NCBI RefSeq assembly: GCF_021502575.1
Contig: NZ_JAKFGN010000001.1
Span: forward strand, 1,798,001 to 1,862,000
Direction: 5' to 3'
DNA length: 64,000 bases
Source: Bradyrhizobium sp. G127
Lineage (GTDB): Bacteria; Pseudomonadota; Alphaproteobacteria; Rhizobiales; Xanthobacteraceae
Made by a program: the position numbers and the translations under genes. How positions within the stretch are numbered: the first letter of the stretch is position 1; every line of letters starts with the position of its first letter. The notes under the pieces are model-generated. The model was not told where the DNA came from, ran no database searches, and saw only the letters and a list, made by a program, of their open reading frames with translations. Below are positions 49,928 through 58,427 of the stretch, piece after piece.

Positions 49928-50821
49928 ATGGGATCGTTTCCGGTGACGACACAGGCCTTTCTTCAGGTGATCGCAAGCGGCCTCTTGATGGGGCTGATCT
50001 ATGCGCTGATCGCGGTCGGCCTGTCGCTGATCTTCGGCCTGATGGACGTGGTGAACTTCGCTCACGGCGAGTTCCTGATGCTGGCGATGTACGCGACCTT
50101 CGGACTGGTGTTCATGACTGCGCTCGATCCTGTGGTGCTGGCCCCGCTGGTGGTGGCGCTGATGTTCGTGCTCGGCGTGGCGGTCTATGCCGGTATCATC
50201 CGCTACGCGATGCGCGCCAAGGCCAATCCCGGCATGGTGCAGATCTTCGCGACCTTCGGGCTCGCGCTGCTGATCCAGGGGCTCGCGCAGTATTTCTTCA
50301 CGCCGGACTATCGCAACATTGCCAATACCTGGCTCGGCGGCAGGACGCTCAATCTCGGCGGCGTGTTCCTGCCGTGGCCACAGATTTTTGGCGGCGCGGT
50401 TTCGCTGGCGGTGTTCGGCGGATTGTTCTGGCTGATCACGCGCACCGATTTCGGCAAGGCACTGGAAGCGACACGCGAAGATCAGGGCGCGGTGGCGCTG
50501 GTCGGCATCGACCGCAACCGGGTGTTCGCGCTGGGATGGGGGCTCGGTGCCGCGCTGGTCGGGGTCGCAGGCGCGGTGCTGGCGATCTTCTATTATATCC
50601 ATCCGCAGGTTGGCGGCACCTTCGCACTGATCGCTTACGTCACCGTGGCGCTCGGCGGCTTCGGCAGCATCTTCGGCGCGCTGGTGGCGGGAGTCATCGT
50701 CGGTCTTGTCGAGGCGCTGACCACGCTGATCCTGCCTGCGTCACTGAAATCCGTCGGCGTCTATTCACTCTATCTGCTGGTTCTGTTCGTCAGGCCAAGC
50801 GGCCTGTTCGGGAGGTTGTAG
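49928..50821 (+). CDS. livH: ABC transporter permease LivH
   Basis: A 297-residue branched-chain-type permease with about eight membrane helices. It begins FLQVIASGLLMGLIYALIAVGLSLIFGLM and has DVVNFAHGEFLMLAMY, the LivH hallmark. The ABC-docking segment is FGKALEATREDQGAVALVGID. An ATG at 49874 directly after the terminator U-tract is unlikely to be used because its ribosome site would lie in the hairpin; ATG 49928 is chosen and GTG 49943 remains possible. Its stop overlaps livM by one base. Confidence 0.88.
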   Translation: MGSFPVTTQAFLQVIASGLLMGLIYALIAVGLSLIFGLMDVVNFAHGEFLMLAMYATFGLVFMTALDPVVLAPLVVALMFVLGVAVYAGIIRYAMRAKANPGMVQIFATFGLALLIQGLAQYFFTPDYRNIANTWLGGRTLNLGGVFLPWPQIFGGAVSLAVFGGLFWLITRTDFGKALEATREDQGAVALVGIDRNRVFALGWGLGAALVGVAGAVLAIFYYIHPQVGGTFALIAYVTVALGGFGSIFGALVAGVIVGLVEALTTLILPASLKSVGVYSLYLLVLFVRPSGLFGRL

Positions 50822-51831
50822 TGACCCAGAGCGCAGCGGCCTCGTCCATGACGTCCTTTGTCTCCAGCCGACGGCGGCAGCTTGTCGTCGCGGTCGTGGT
50901 GTTTGCGCTGATCGCGCTGGTGCCGCGACTGGTGTCGGACGTCTACCTGATGAACGTGCTGATCTTGACGCTGCTGTTCGCGGCGCTCTCCCAGAGCTGG
51001 AATCTGCTTGGTGGCTATTGCGGGCAGGTCTCGCTGGGCCATGCGCTCTATTTCGGCATCGGCGCGTATGCGACCAGCCTTCTCTACGTGAAGTTCGGTA
51101 TCACGCCGTGGGGCGGGTTGCTCGCCGGCGGCATCATCGCGGCGGCCATCGCGCTGGCGCTCGGCTATCCGAGCTTCCGACTCAAGGGGCACTATTTCTC
51201 CATCGCCACCATCGTGATCGCGGAAATCGGCCTGCTGCTGTTTCACAACTGGGATTACGCGGGCGCGGCGCTCGGCATCCAGTGGCCGTTCACGCCGGAT
51301 TCGTGGTGGACCTTGCAGTTTGCCCGCGACAAGGCGCCGTATTTCTACTTTGCCCTCGGCCTGTTCGCCGTCACCTGGCTGGTCACCTTCGCTATTGTCG
51401 AATCAAAGTGGGGCTACTGGTGGCGAGCTGTGAAGGACAACGCCGAGGCGGCGGAAAGCCTCGGTGTCACCATCTTCCATTCGAAGATGGCGGCGGCGGC
51501 GATCTCGGCGTTCTTCACCGCCGTCGGCGGCGGCTTCTACGCGGCCTTCGTGTCCTACATCGATCCCGACAGCGTGATGCATTTCCGCTTCTCGCTGCTG
51601 ATGGCGCTGCCCGCGGTGCTGGGCGGCGTCGGCTCGCTGTGGGGGCCGGCCATCGGCGCGCTGATCCTGATTCCGCTCGCTGAATTGACGCGCTCCTATC
51701 TCGGCGGAGCCGGCTCGGGTCTCGATCTCGTGATCTATGGCGGCCTCATCATGATCGTGTCGCTGACGCGGCCGGAAGGCATCCTCAGCATCATCAAGCC
51801 GCCGGCGGCGTCGCGCGGGGCGGCGACATGA
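50821..51831 (+). CDS. livM: ABC transporter permease LivM
   Basis: A 336-residue permease. The GTG at 50821 is supported by GGGAGG just upstream, at the end of livH. A positively charged N-terminus (SSRRRQLVV) leads into membrane helices, with LSQSWNLLGGYCGQVSLGHALYFGIGAY as the LivM signature and YWWRAVKDNAEAAESLGV as the ATPase-contact loop. SLTRPEGILSIIKPP is a usual C-terminal ending. It overlaps livG by ATGA. The pair LivH/LivM forms the membrane channel of this importer. Confidence 0.93.
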   Translation: MTQSAAASSMTSFVSSRRRQLVVAVVVFALIALVPRLVSDVYLMNVLILTLLFAALSQSWNLLGGYCGQVSLGHALYFGIGAYATSLLYVKFGITPWGGLLAGGIIAAAIALALGYPSFRLKGHYFSIATIVIAEIGLLLFHNWDYAGAALGIQWPFTPDSWWTLQFARDKAPYFYFALGLFAVTWLVTFAIVESKWGYWWRAVKDNAEAAESLGVTIFHSKMAAAAISAFFTAVGGGFYAAFVSYIDPDSVMHFRFSLLMALPAVLGGVGSLWGPAIGALILIPLAELTRSYLGGAGSGLDLVIYGGLIMIVSLTRPEGILSIIKPPAASRGAAT

Positions 51832-52562
51832 CCGACAAGCCGCTTGTTACCTGCCGCAGCGTGACGCGCCGTTTCGACGGGCTGGTCGCGAATGACTCCA
51901 TCGATCTCGATGTGAAACGCGGCGAAATCCTCGGGCTCATTGGTCCGAACGGCGCGGGAAAATCGACGCTGTTCAACCTGATCGCGGGCGCGTTTCCGGT
52001 GTCCTTCGGCGTCATCGAGTTCGAGGGGCTCGACATCACGCCGTTGCCAGCCGCGAAGCGCTGCCAGCTCGGCATCGCGCGCACCTATCAGGTGCCGCGC
52101 TCGTTCGATTCCATGTCGGTGGTGGAGAACGTCACGGTCGGTGCCTTCGTGCGCTATCCGGGCGTGTTGCAGGCGCGGGCGAAGGCGCTCGACGTGCTCG
52201 ACTATGTCGGGCTCGCGGCCTATGCCGATGCCTCTGCCGCCGATCTCACGCCGCCGCAGAAGCGCCGCCTTGAAGTTGCGCGCGCGCTCGCCACCGAGCC
52301 GAAGCTCTTGCTGTTAGATGAAGTTCTGACCGGTCTCACGCCGAGCGAGGCGGCGGCGGGCGTCGATCTGATCCGCAAGGTGAGGGAAACCGGCGTCACC
52401 ATCGTGATGGTCGAGCATGTGATGGAAGTGGTGATGCCGCTGGTGGACCGCGCGGTGGTGCTGCATCTCGGCAAGGTGCTGGCGGAGGGACTGCCGAAGG
52501 ACGTGGTGCGCGACGAGAAGGTGATCGCCGCCTATCTAGGGGATCGCCACCGTGCTGCTTGA
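51828..52562 (+). CDS. livG: ABC transporter ATP-binding protein LivG
   Basis: A 244-residue ATPase. It shows SVTRRFDGLVANDSIDLDV, Walker A GPNGAGKST, LGIARTYQVPRSFDSMSV in the Q-loop region, the Walker B segment LLLLDEVLTGLTPSEA and the H-loop VMVEHVMEVVMP. The usual LSGGQ signature is altered to LTPPQKRRLEVARALA, a change seen in some LivG members. It overlaps livM by 4 bp and livF by 11 bp. With LivF it powers the permease pair. Confidence 0.92.
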   Translation: MTDKPLVTCRSVTRRFDGLVANDSIDLDVKRGEILGLIGPNGAGKSTLFNLIAGAFPVSFGVIEFEGLDITPLPAAKRCQLGIARTYQVPRSFDSMSVVENVTVGAFVRYPGVLQARAKALDVLDYVGLAAYADASAADLTPPQKRRLEVARALATEPKLLLLDEVLTGLTPSEAAAGVDLIRKVRETGVTIVMVEHVMEVVMPLVDRAVVLHLGKVLAEGLPKDVVRDEKVIAAYLGDRHRAA

Positions 52563-53259
52563 CGTCGCAAACCTTACCACGGCCTATCGCGGCCTGATCG
52601 CGATCTCGGATATTTCGATCAGCGTCAATTCCGGCGAGATCGTCACCGTAGCCGGCGCCAACGGCGCGGGCAAATCGACGCTGCTGAAAACCATCGCAGG
52701 GATGGAAAAGGCGAAATCCGGAACGGTCAATTTCATTGGCGAGCGGATTGATACCATTCCGGCGCATCTGGTTACTGCGCGCGGCCTTGCCTATGTGCCG
52801 GAGAACAAGCGGCTGTTTCCGCGCCTCAGTGTCGCTGACAATCTGCGGCTCGGCAGCTACCTGCATCGTGGCAGTCCGGACCGCGATGGCCCCTTGGAGT
52901 TTGTGTTCAAGCTGTTTCCGCGTCTGGAAGAGCGCCTGACGCAGCGCGCCGCGACGCTGTCCGGCGGCGAGCAGCAGATGCTGGCGATCGCGCGCGCGCT
53001 GATGACGCGGCCGCGTCTCCTGATGCTCGACGAGCCGTCGCAGGGCATCATGCCGAAACTGGTCGATGAGATTTTCGCGGCGGTCCAGCAGATCCGCGAC
53101 AACGGCGTCACCATTCTTTTGGTAGAGCAGCGGCTGTCGGAAAGTCTCGAAATCTCCGACCGCGCCTACGTGCTGCAAACCGGCAAGGTGGTAATGAGCG
53201 GCCCCGCCGCCGACATCAAATCCAATCCAGAAGTTCGGCGGATTTATCTGGGGATGTAG
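52552..53259 (+). CDS. livF: ABC transporter ATP-binding protein LivF
   Basis: A 235-residue ATPase. It starts at a GTG inside the end of livG, with TAGGGG upstream. It carries Walker A GANGAGKST, GLAYVPENKRLFPRLSV (LivF-type), signature LSGGEQQMLAIARALM, Walker B LLMLDEPSQGIMPK and H-loop LLVEQRLSESLEI. It completes a full importer of binding protein, LivH, LivM, LivG and LivF. The likely ligand is an amino-acid derivative or amide; a LysR regulator upstream probably controls the unit. Confidence 0.94.
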   Translation: MLLDVANLTTAYRGLIAISDISISVNSGEIVTVAGANGAGKSTLLKTIAGMEKAKSGTVNFIGERIDTIPAHLVTARGLAYVPENKRLFPRLSVADNLRLGSYLHRGSPDRDGPLEFVFKLFPRLEERLTQRAATLSGGEQQMLAIARALMTRPRLLMLDEPSQGIMPKLVDEIFAAVQQIRDNGVTILLVEQRLSESLEISDRAYVLQTGKVVMSGPAADIKSNPEVRRIYLGM

Positions 53260-53301
53260 ACTCTTGGCGGAAGAGAGAGTTACGCGCCGTTGTCTCTAAA
53301 T

Positions 53302-53327
53302 GTCGTCCCGGCCTGCGCAAGGACGAC
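53302..53327. repeat. REP hairpin (family A, degenerate)
   Basis: GTCGTCC and GGACGAC arms around cggcctgcgcaa lie between the convergent livF and hydrolase genes. The core matches the other family A units but the inner stem is decayed. Confidence 0.65.
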
Positions 53328-53345
53328 GCCCGTAATGGAGCTGAC

Positions 53346-54152
53346 TCAGGCAGGCTGCTTCTGCGCGTTCGCCTTGACCAGCGCCGCCAGCACGTCGTCG
53401 GGCCGCTCGGCCGTCAGCATGTGACCCGCGCCCGGCAGCACCACCTGCGTTGAACCGGTAATCGCTGCGGCAAGCTGCTTGCCGGATTTCAGCGGCGTCA
53501 TCATGTCGCGTTCGCCAAGGATCAGCGTCGTTGGCGCAGTCACTTTGGCCGCCGCATTAAGCGCGTCCTTGTAGTCATCGCAGGCGGCGAGATCGTTGAA
53601 CAGCACGCCCGGCGCGTCGCGCTCCAGCACGCGCTGGCCGCCGCCCATCATCCACAGACCCGGCGCCTGCGAACCTCCGAGGCCCGCAGCGAATCCGAAA
53701 CCCCATATCGACACCATGTCGATGGCGTCGTGGTTGTTGTCCTTCGCTGCATTGAGCAGGTCAGGAGAGACCGGCATCGCGCTGCCGACGCCGATCAGCG
53801 ACAGCGCAGACACCTTGTCGGGATAGCGCGCGGCTGCATCCAGCGCGATCAGCGAGCCCATCGAATGGCCGACAAGGCCGGCCTTTGTCGCGCCTGCGGC
53901 GGTGATGAGTCGCGTCACCCAGTCGGCCATGCCGGAGATCGACGGGATCAGCGCGCCTTTCGACTTGCCGTGCCCCGGAAGGTCCGGCGCAAGTACGCTA
54001 TACCCATGATGGGAAAACCACCGACTGAACAGCGCCCACATCGAATGATCGAAGCCCGCGCCGTGCAGGAACACCACCAGCGGCAATTTTGGATCGAGCG
54101 GCTTGCCGCCAGTGGTCGCGAAAATCTCAGCGCCGTCCACGTTCAGGATCAT
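53346..54152 (-). CDS. Alpha/beta-fold hydrolase
   Basis: A 268-residue hydrolase. The oxyanion segment is VFLHGAGFDHSMW, the nucleophile elbow GLVGHSMGSLIALDAA, an acid lies near LILGERDMMTPLKSG, and the catalytic His is in LPGAGHMLTAERPDDV. The cap region is rich in Gly/Ala/Asn. It starts 3 bp after the metY stop, so the two are cotranscribed. A pairing with O-acetylhomoserine sulfhydrylase would fit an ester hydrolase or acyltransferase-like role, but MetX (which makes O-acetylhomoserine) is longer and has other signatures, so this is not MetX. Confidence 0.88.
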   Translation of the reverse strand: MILNVDGAEIFATTGGKPLDPKLPLVVFLHGAGFDHSMWALFSRWFSHHGYSVLAPDLPGHGKSKGALIPSISGMADWVTRLITAAGATKAGLVGHSMGSLIALDAAARYPDKVSALSLIGVGSAMPVSPDLLNAAKDNNHDAIDMVSIWGFGFAAGLGGSQAPGLWMMGGGQRVLERDAPGVLFNDLAACDDYKDALNAAAKVTAPTTLILGERDMMTPLKSGKQLAAAITGSTQVVLPGAGHMLTAERPDDVLAALVKANAQKQPA

Positions 54153-54155
54153 GTC

Positions 54156-55451
54156 TCAAGCCTTCTGCGAAAAGCGGAGCGCCTGGCCGAGGTCGCCGAT
54201 GATGTCTTCGGCGGCCTCGATGCCGATGGAGAGACGGATCAATTCCTCGCCGATGCCCGCGACCTTCAACTGTTCGGCGTTCATCTGCTGATGCGTAGTG
54301 GAGGCGGGATGGATGACCAGCGTCTTGGCGTCGCCGACATTGGCGACGTGGCTGACCAGCTTCAGCGCCTCGATGAACTTGCGTCCGGCGTCGCGTCCGC
54401 CCTTGATGCCGAAGGTAATGATCGAGCCCGCGCCGCGCGGCAGTAGTTTTTTCGCCAGCGCGTGGTCGGGATGGCTTTCAAGAGAGGGATGCAGCACCCA
54501 CTCGACGGCCTTGTTCGATGTGAGGAAGGCGAGCACGGCGGCGGCATTGTCGACATGGCGCTGCATACGCACATGCAACGTCTCGACGCCTTGCAGGATC
54601 TGGAACGCGTTAGTGGGTGAGATGCACGCGCCGAAATCGCGCAGGCCCTCGGCGCGGGCGCGCATGATGAACGCCTGCGGCCCGAATTCCTCGGCAAAGA
54701 CGATGCCGTGATAGCCGGCATAAGGCGTCGTCAGCGTCGGGAATTTACCGGACTTTTCCCAGTCGAAATGTCCGCCGTCGACGATGACGCCGCCGATGGC
54801 GATGCCGTGGCCGCCGATCCATTTGGTGATCGAATTCATCACGATGTCCGCGCCCATCTCGATGGGACGGGCGAGATAGGGCGTCGCGAAGGTGTTGTCG
54901 ATCAGCAGGGGAATGCCCGCGTCATGAGCGATCTTTGCAACCGCCGGAATGTCCAGCACTTCGAGGCCGGGATTGCCGATGGTCTCGCCGATCACGAGTT
55001 TGGTGTTCGGCTTGATGGCAGCCTTGATGTCGTCGAGGTCACGCGGCTTGACGAAGGTGGTGGTGATGCCGAAGCGCGGCAGCGTATGGGTCAGGATGTT
55101 GATGGTGCCGCCGTATAGCGAAGCAGATGCGACGATGTGATCGCCGGCGTTGAGCAGGGTCGCAATGGCCAGATGCAGCGCCGCCATGCCGCTTGCGGTG
55201 CAGACCGCGCCGACGCCGTTCTCAAGCGCGGCGAGCCGTTCTTCCAGCACCGCCGTGGTCGGATTGGAGATTCGCGTATAGATGTGGCCGGCGCGTTCCA
55301 GATTGAACAGCGCGGCGGCGTGGTCCGCATCCTGAAATACGTAGGACGTGGTCTGGTGGATCGGAACGGCGCGCGAGCCGGTCACCGGATCGGGATGCTG
55401 GCCCGCATGCAGGCTTAGCGTGTCGAATGCGGGTGGTTTTGGCGCGGCCAT
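54156..55451 (-). CDS. metY: O-acetylhomoserine sulfhydrylase
   Basis: A 431-residue PLP enzyme of the Cys/Met-metabolism family that makes homocysteine from O-acetylhomoserine and sulfide. The ATG at 55451 has GGGAGAG upstream. Marks include FDTLSLHAGQHPDPVTGSRA, SYVFQDADHAAALFNLE, YTRISNPTTAVLEERLAALE, and the lysine-bearing NSITKWIGGHGIAIGG, which is the PLP attachment site. Length is that of MetY, longer than MetB/MetC (about 390). No SAM riboswitch is visible upstream. The product of sulfonate breakdown (sulfite, then sulfide) could feed it, though the genes are 40 kb apart. Confidence 0.93.
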   Translation of the reverse strand: MAAPKPPAFDTLSLHAGQHPDPVTGSRAVPIHQTTSYVFQDADHAAALFNLERAGHIYTRISNPTTAVLEERLAALENGVGAVCTASGMAALHLAIATLLNAGDHIVASASLYGGTINILTHTLPRFGITTTFVKPRDLDDIKAAIKPNTKLVIGETIGNPGLEVLDIPAVAKIAHDAGIPLLIDNTFATPYLARPIEMGADIVMNSITKWIGGHGIAIGGVIVDGGHFDWEKSGKFPTLTTPYAGYHGIVFAEEFGPQAFIMRARAEGLRDFGACISPTNAFQILQGVETLHVRMQRHVDNAAAVLAFLTSNKAVEWVLHPSLESHPDHALAKKLLPRGAGSIITFGIKGGRDAGRKFIEALKLVSHVANVGDAKTLVIHPASTTHQQMNAEQLKVAGIGEELIRLSIGIEAAEDIIGDLGQALRFSQKA

Positions 55452-55510
55452 TGATCTCTCCCGGATTGGCGGGGATATGTTTCACGCAAGGGCTTGGATT
55501 GCAAGATCAG

Positions 55511-55554
55511 GAGCATGATCCCAAAAAGTGCGGGCTTTTGGAAAGATCATGCTC
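55511..55554. repeat. Palindrome GAGCATGATC/GATCATGCTC upstream of metY
   Basis: Perfect 10-bp arms at 55511-55520 and 55545-55554 separated by 24 bp that include an inner inverted AAAAAG-type pair. The sequence resembles short Rhizobiales intergenic repeats. It lies 60 bp upstream of the metY start and could also end the amidase transcript. Confidence 0.6.
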
Positions 55555-55575
55555 TTCGATCAATCATTCCTTGAA

Positions 55576-56997
55576 TCATCCCTTGCGCGGATCAATGGGG
55601 GTGATCGCCCCAAGCCCCAGGATGGTTTCCAGCAATTTGCCTGCTGCCAGCGCGCGAGCTTCGCCGCGGGGGGCGGCGACGATCTGCAACCCGACCGGAA
55701 GTCCTTCCCTTGTGAAGCCGCAGGGGATCGACAGGCCCGGACAGCAGGCGATGGTGATGGCCGAGACAATGGCGAGCCAGCCGACATAGTTGTCGAATTT
55801 GACGCCGTTGCATTCGGCCAGATAGCGCTGTTCCACCGGGAAAGGTGCTACAATGGTGGTCGGGCACAGCAGCAGATCGTAGGTCTGGAAGAAAGTTAAC
55901 GCTCGATTGGTCAGCGTGACGCGTTGGGCTTCGGCGCGCTCGATGTCCGCCAGCGTCAGCTTTAACCCTTCCTCGATGTTCCAGATGACTTCCGGCTTTA
56001 ATTGCTCGCGATGCTGCTTCAGCAACTTGCCCTTGGTCAACACGTAGTCGTAGGCGCGCAGCACATGGGCGCATTCGACCGATTCCTTGAAGTCAGGATG
56101 GGCCTCTTCGACGATAACGCCGGCTTCCGCGAAGCGTTGTGCCGCCTTGCGTGTGATCTCGGCGACTTCCGGATCGACGGGGGAGATACCGAGATCGGCA
56201 GAATAGGCGATGCGTTTCGGCTTGGCGCCGGAGCGGGCGGCAGCGAGGAACGATGTTGGTAGCACCGGCAGCGACAGCGGATCGCCGATGTGCTCGCCGG
56301 ACATGGCGTCCAGCATCAGCGCGAGGTCTTCGACATTGCGCGCCATCGGGCCGTCAGCGCTGAGCGTGCGGTCGATCTTCGCGGCTTGCGAATGCGCGAC
56401 ACGCCCGATGCTCGGGCGCATTCCAACCACGCCGCAGAAGCTGGCCGGATTGCGCAGCGAGCCGCCGACGTCGGTGCCATGTGCAAGCCATGCCGTGCCG
56501 CTGGCGAGCGCCGCCGCAGCACCTCCGGATGAGCCGGATGCCGAGCGCGACAGATTCCATGGGTTAAGCGTCGGGCCGAACACCTCGTTGAAGGTCTGCG
56601 CGCCCGCGCCGAATTCCGGCGTGTTGGATTTAGCGTAGATAATCGCGCCGCTTTCTTCCAGATGCTCGACGACGATGTTAGATTTGGTCGCGATGGTGTC
56701 CTTGAAGATCGGCGAGCCCTGCGTGGTCTTGACGCCGGCGACGTCCGTCAGGTCCTTGATCGGCACCGGCATGCCGGCGAGCAGCCCGCGGTCTGCAACG
56801 GGCTTTTTCATCAGCGCAGCGGCATGGGTGCGGGCGCGATCGAAGCACAGCGTTGGCAGCGCGTTCACCTGGCCGTCGACTTCGCCGATTCGGGCTTCCA
56901 GCGCATCAAGCAGATCGTGGGGAGTAATTTCGCCGCGCCGCAGCCGCTCGACATTCTCGCAGGCCGTTGCCTGCACAAGCTCCGCACTGGATTTCAC
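55576..56997 (-). CDS. Amidase (amidase signature family)
   Basis: A 473-residue amide hydrolase with the Ser-cisSer-Lys triad: Lys in GMPVPIKDLTDVAGVKTTQGS, and the Ser pair in SRSASGSSGGAAAALASGTAWLA followed by GTDVGGSLRNPASFCGVVGMRPS. Length is typical (about 470). The start is GTG at 56997 with GGGAGG seven bases upstream. That ribosome site lies wholly inside a hairpin (57003-57049), described separately. It is downstream of a Liv-type binding protein on the same strand and could hydrolyse an imported amide. Relatives include aryl-acylamidases, GatA-like enzymes and ureide amidases; no GatB/C genes are present. Confidence 0.92.
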   Translation of the reverse strand: MKSSAELVQATACENVERLRRGEITPHDLLDALEARIGEVDGQVNALPTLCFDRARTHAAALMKKPVADRGLLAGMPVPIKDLTDVAGVKTTQGSPIFKDTIATKSNIVVEHLEESGAIIYAKSNTPEFGAGAQTFNEVFGPTLNPWNLSRSASGSSGGAAAALASGTAWLAHGTDVGGSLRNPASFCGVVGMRPSIGRVAHSQAAKIDRTLSADGPMARNVEDLALMLDAMSGEHIGDPLSLPVLPTSFLAAARSGAKPKRIAYSADLGISPVDPEVAEITRKAAQRFAEAGVIVEEAHPDFKESVECAHVLRAYDYVLTKGKLLKQHREQLKPEVIWNIEEGLKLTLADIERAEAQRVTLTNRALTFFQTYDLLLCPTTIVAPFPVEQRYLAECNGVKFDNYVGWLAIVSAITIACCPGLSIPCGFTREGLPVGLQIVAAPRGEARALAAGKLLETILGLGAITPIDPRKG

Positions 56998-57002
56998 GGA
57001 AT

Positions 57003-57049
57003 CGCCTCCCGTTTATTGGTCTCGTTGGCGGCCAATATAGCGGGAGGCG
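57003..57049 (-). promoter_or_regulatory. RNA hairpin burying the amidase ribosome-binding site
   Basis: In the leftward transcript, arm CGCCTCCCG (57049-57041) pairs perfectly with CGGGAGGCG (57011-57003). An inner stem TATTGG/CCAATA (57037-57032 with 57019-57014) stacks above it, leaving a 12-base loop. The 3' arm contains GGGAGG, the only ribosome-binding site for the GTG at 56997. Fifteen base pairs in all would hide it. Confidence 0.72.
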
Positions 57050-57057
57050 TTCGAATG

Positions 57058-57088
57058 GCGAGGCGAAAGTAGGTGATATTCGCCTCGC
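57058..57088 (-). promoter_or_regulatory. Second hairpin just upstream of the amidase hairpin
   Basis: Perfect 9-bp arms GCGAGGCGA/TCGCCTCGC with a 13-base loop, nine bases from the hairpin at 57003-57049. The AGGCG and CGCCT cores are shared by both hairpins, so arms could exchange partners. No T-tract follows, so it is not an ordinary terminator of the upstream gene. Confidence 0.65.
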
Positions 57089-57141
57089 CCGTAGAGCACT
57101 TGACATTCGCGAACCGCCTGGCGGCAGTTCGTTGCGTGGTG

Positions 57142-58368
57142 TCAGCGTTCGCCGCCAGCTTCACCGTCGATCACGCCGCCGAACAATTCCCAGCGCTCGC
57201 CCTTGAAGCGCATCAGCTGCAATTGCTCGATCGGTGAGAAGTCCGTTGCACTGGTCTTGATCAGGATGCCCGGCAGCAATCCGCCCTGCTGAAGGCCATT
57301 GATGCTGGCGGCCTGCTTCATGACGTTGGCGCGGGTGAGATCGTCGCCGCATTGCTTGAGCACTGCAGCCATAGTCTGGGCTATGTTGTAGCCGGTGAGG
57401 GCGGAGGAGTCCGCGATATTGACCTCGGGCACGTACTTGGCGAGGAACGCCTTGTACTCTTTCATGCCGGGGTCGTCGTTCCACTGCGGATCGGTCGAGT
57501 CCTTGGCATAGGTTGCGGAAATAACGCCCTGCGCGAAATCGACGCCCGCGGGCTTCATCACGTTTGCCGTGGATGCGCTGACGTTGGCGATGATCTGCAC
57601 CGGCTTCCAGCTCAGCTCACCGACCTTCTTGATCGTCTGCGCGCCGAATTTCGGAGTGGTGAAAATCACGAGCACGTCGGCGCCCGTCGCCTTCAGCTTG
57701 ACGATGTGCGAATCGACGCTGGGCTCGGAAAGTTCGTAGCTTTCTTCCGCAACGATCATGGTTTTCTTTGCGCCGAGGCCGTCCTGAAGCCCCTTCAGGT
57801 AGTCCTTGCCGAAGTCGTCGTTCTGATAGAACACCGCGATCTTGGCATCGGGCTTTTCCTTCAGCAGATATTTCGCATAGATGCGGCCTTCGCTCTGGTA
57901 GCTGGGCAGCCAGCCCATGGTCCACGGGAAGCCCTTGGGGTCGTTCCACTTGGTGGCACCGGTGGCGAGAAAGAGTTGCGGCACCTTTTTCGCGTTCAGG
58001 TATTTCTGGATCGCGGTGTTGGAAGGCGTGCCGAGTGCGCCGAACACCGCAAGCACCTCGTCGCTCTCCACCAGCTTGCGGGTTTGTTCGACCGCTTTCG
58101 GCGGGCTGTAGGCGTCATCATAGGAAATGAAATCGATCTTGCGGCCATTGATGCCGCCCTCGTCGTTGATCTTCTTGAAGTAGCCAGCCATCGCCTTGCC
58201 GACGGAGCCATAGGCGGAGGCAGGTCCGCTGTAGGGAATGATATTGCCGATCTTGATTTCGGTGTCGGTGGCGCCGGTATCGTATTTCTTCTGGGCAAGC
58301 GCGCCGTTTGTTGCCGCGAGCAAGACTCCCGCTGCGGCGGCGATGCATGTCGATTTCATCAAACGCAT
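57142..58368 (-). CDS. Branched-chain-type ABC substrate-binding protein
   Basis: A 408-residue periplasmic protein. The ATG at 58368 has GGGAG seven bases upstream; the signal peptide MRLMKSTCIAAAAGVLLAAT ends near GALAQ. The mature part reads IKIGNIIPYSGPASAYGSVG, NGRKIDFISYDDAYSPPKAVEQT, VFGALGTPSNTAIQKYLNAK, VPQLFLATGATKWNDPKGFP, typical of the LivK/aromatic-acid binding class. It has no permease beside it and may use LivHMGF of 50-53 kb or a distant one. Order on the strand is SDR, this gene, amidase. Confidence 0.92.
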   Translation of the reverse strand: MRLMKSTCIAAAAGVLLAATNGALAQKKYDTGATDTEIKIGNIIPYSGPASAYGSVGKAMAGYFKKINDEGGINGRKIDFISYDDAYSPPKAVEQTRKLVESDEVLAVFGALGTPSNTAIQKYLNAKKVPQLFLATGATKWNDPKGFPWTMGWLPSYQSEGRIYAKYLLKEKPDAKIAVFYQNDDFGKDYLKGLQDGLGAKKTMIVAEESYELSEPSVDSHIVKLKATGADVLVIFTTPKFGAQTIKKVGELSWKPVQIIANVSASTANVMKPAGVDFAQGVISATYAKDSTDPQWNDDPGMKEYKAFLAKYVPEVNIADSSALTGYNIAQTMAAVLKQCGDDLTRANVMKQAASINGLQQGGLLPGILIKTSATDFSPIEQLQLMRFKGERWELFGGVIDGEAGGER

Positions 58369-58427
58369 TCAGTTTCTCCCAAGTTGTTATGGTTGTTGGC
58401 TTGCGGCTATTTTTTTGTCCGCTTTGG

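Noticed and set aside
53346-54152. MetX homoserine acetyltransferase next to metY
   Set aside because: The 268-residue hydrolase is about 100 residues too short and lacks MetX signatures; only a general alpha/beta hydrolase call is justified.
55452-55575. SAM riboswitch upstream of metY
   Set aside because: SAM-II elements are frequent before metY in alphaproteobacteria, but the leader here only holds a simple palindromic repeat and does not match the SAM-II pseudoknot pattern.
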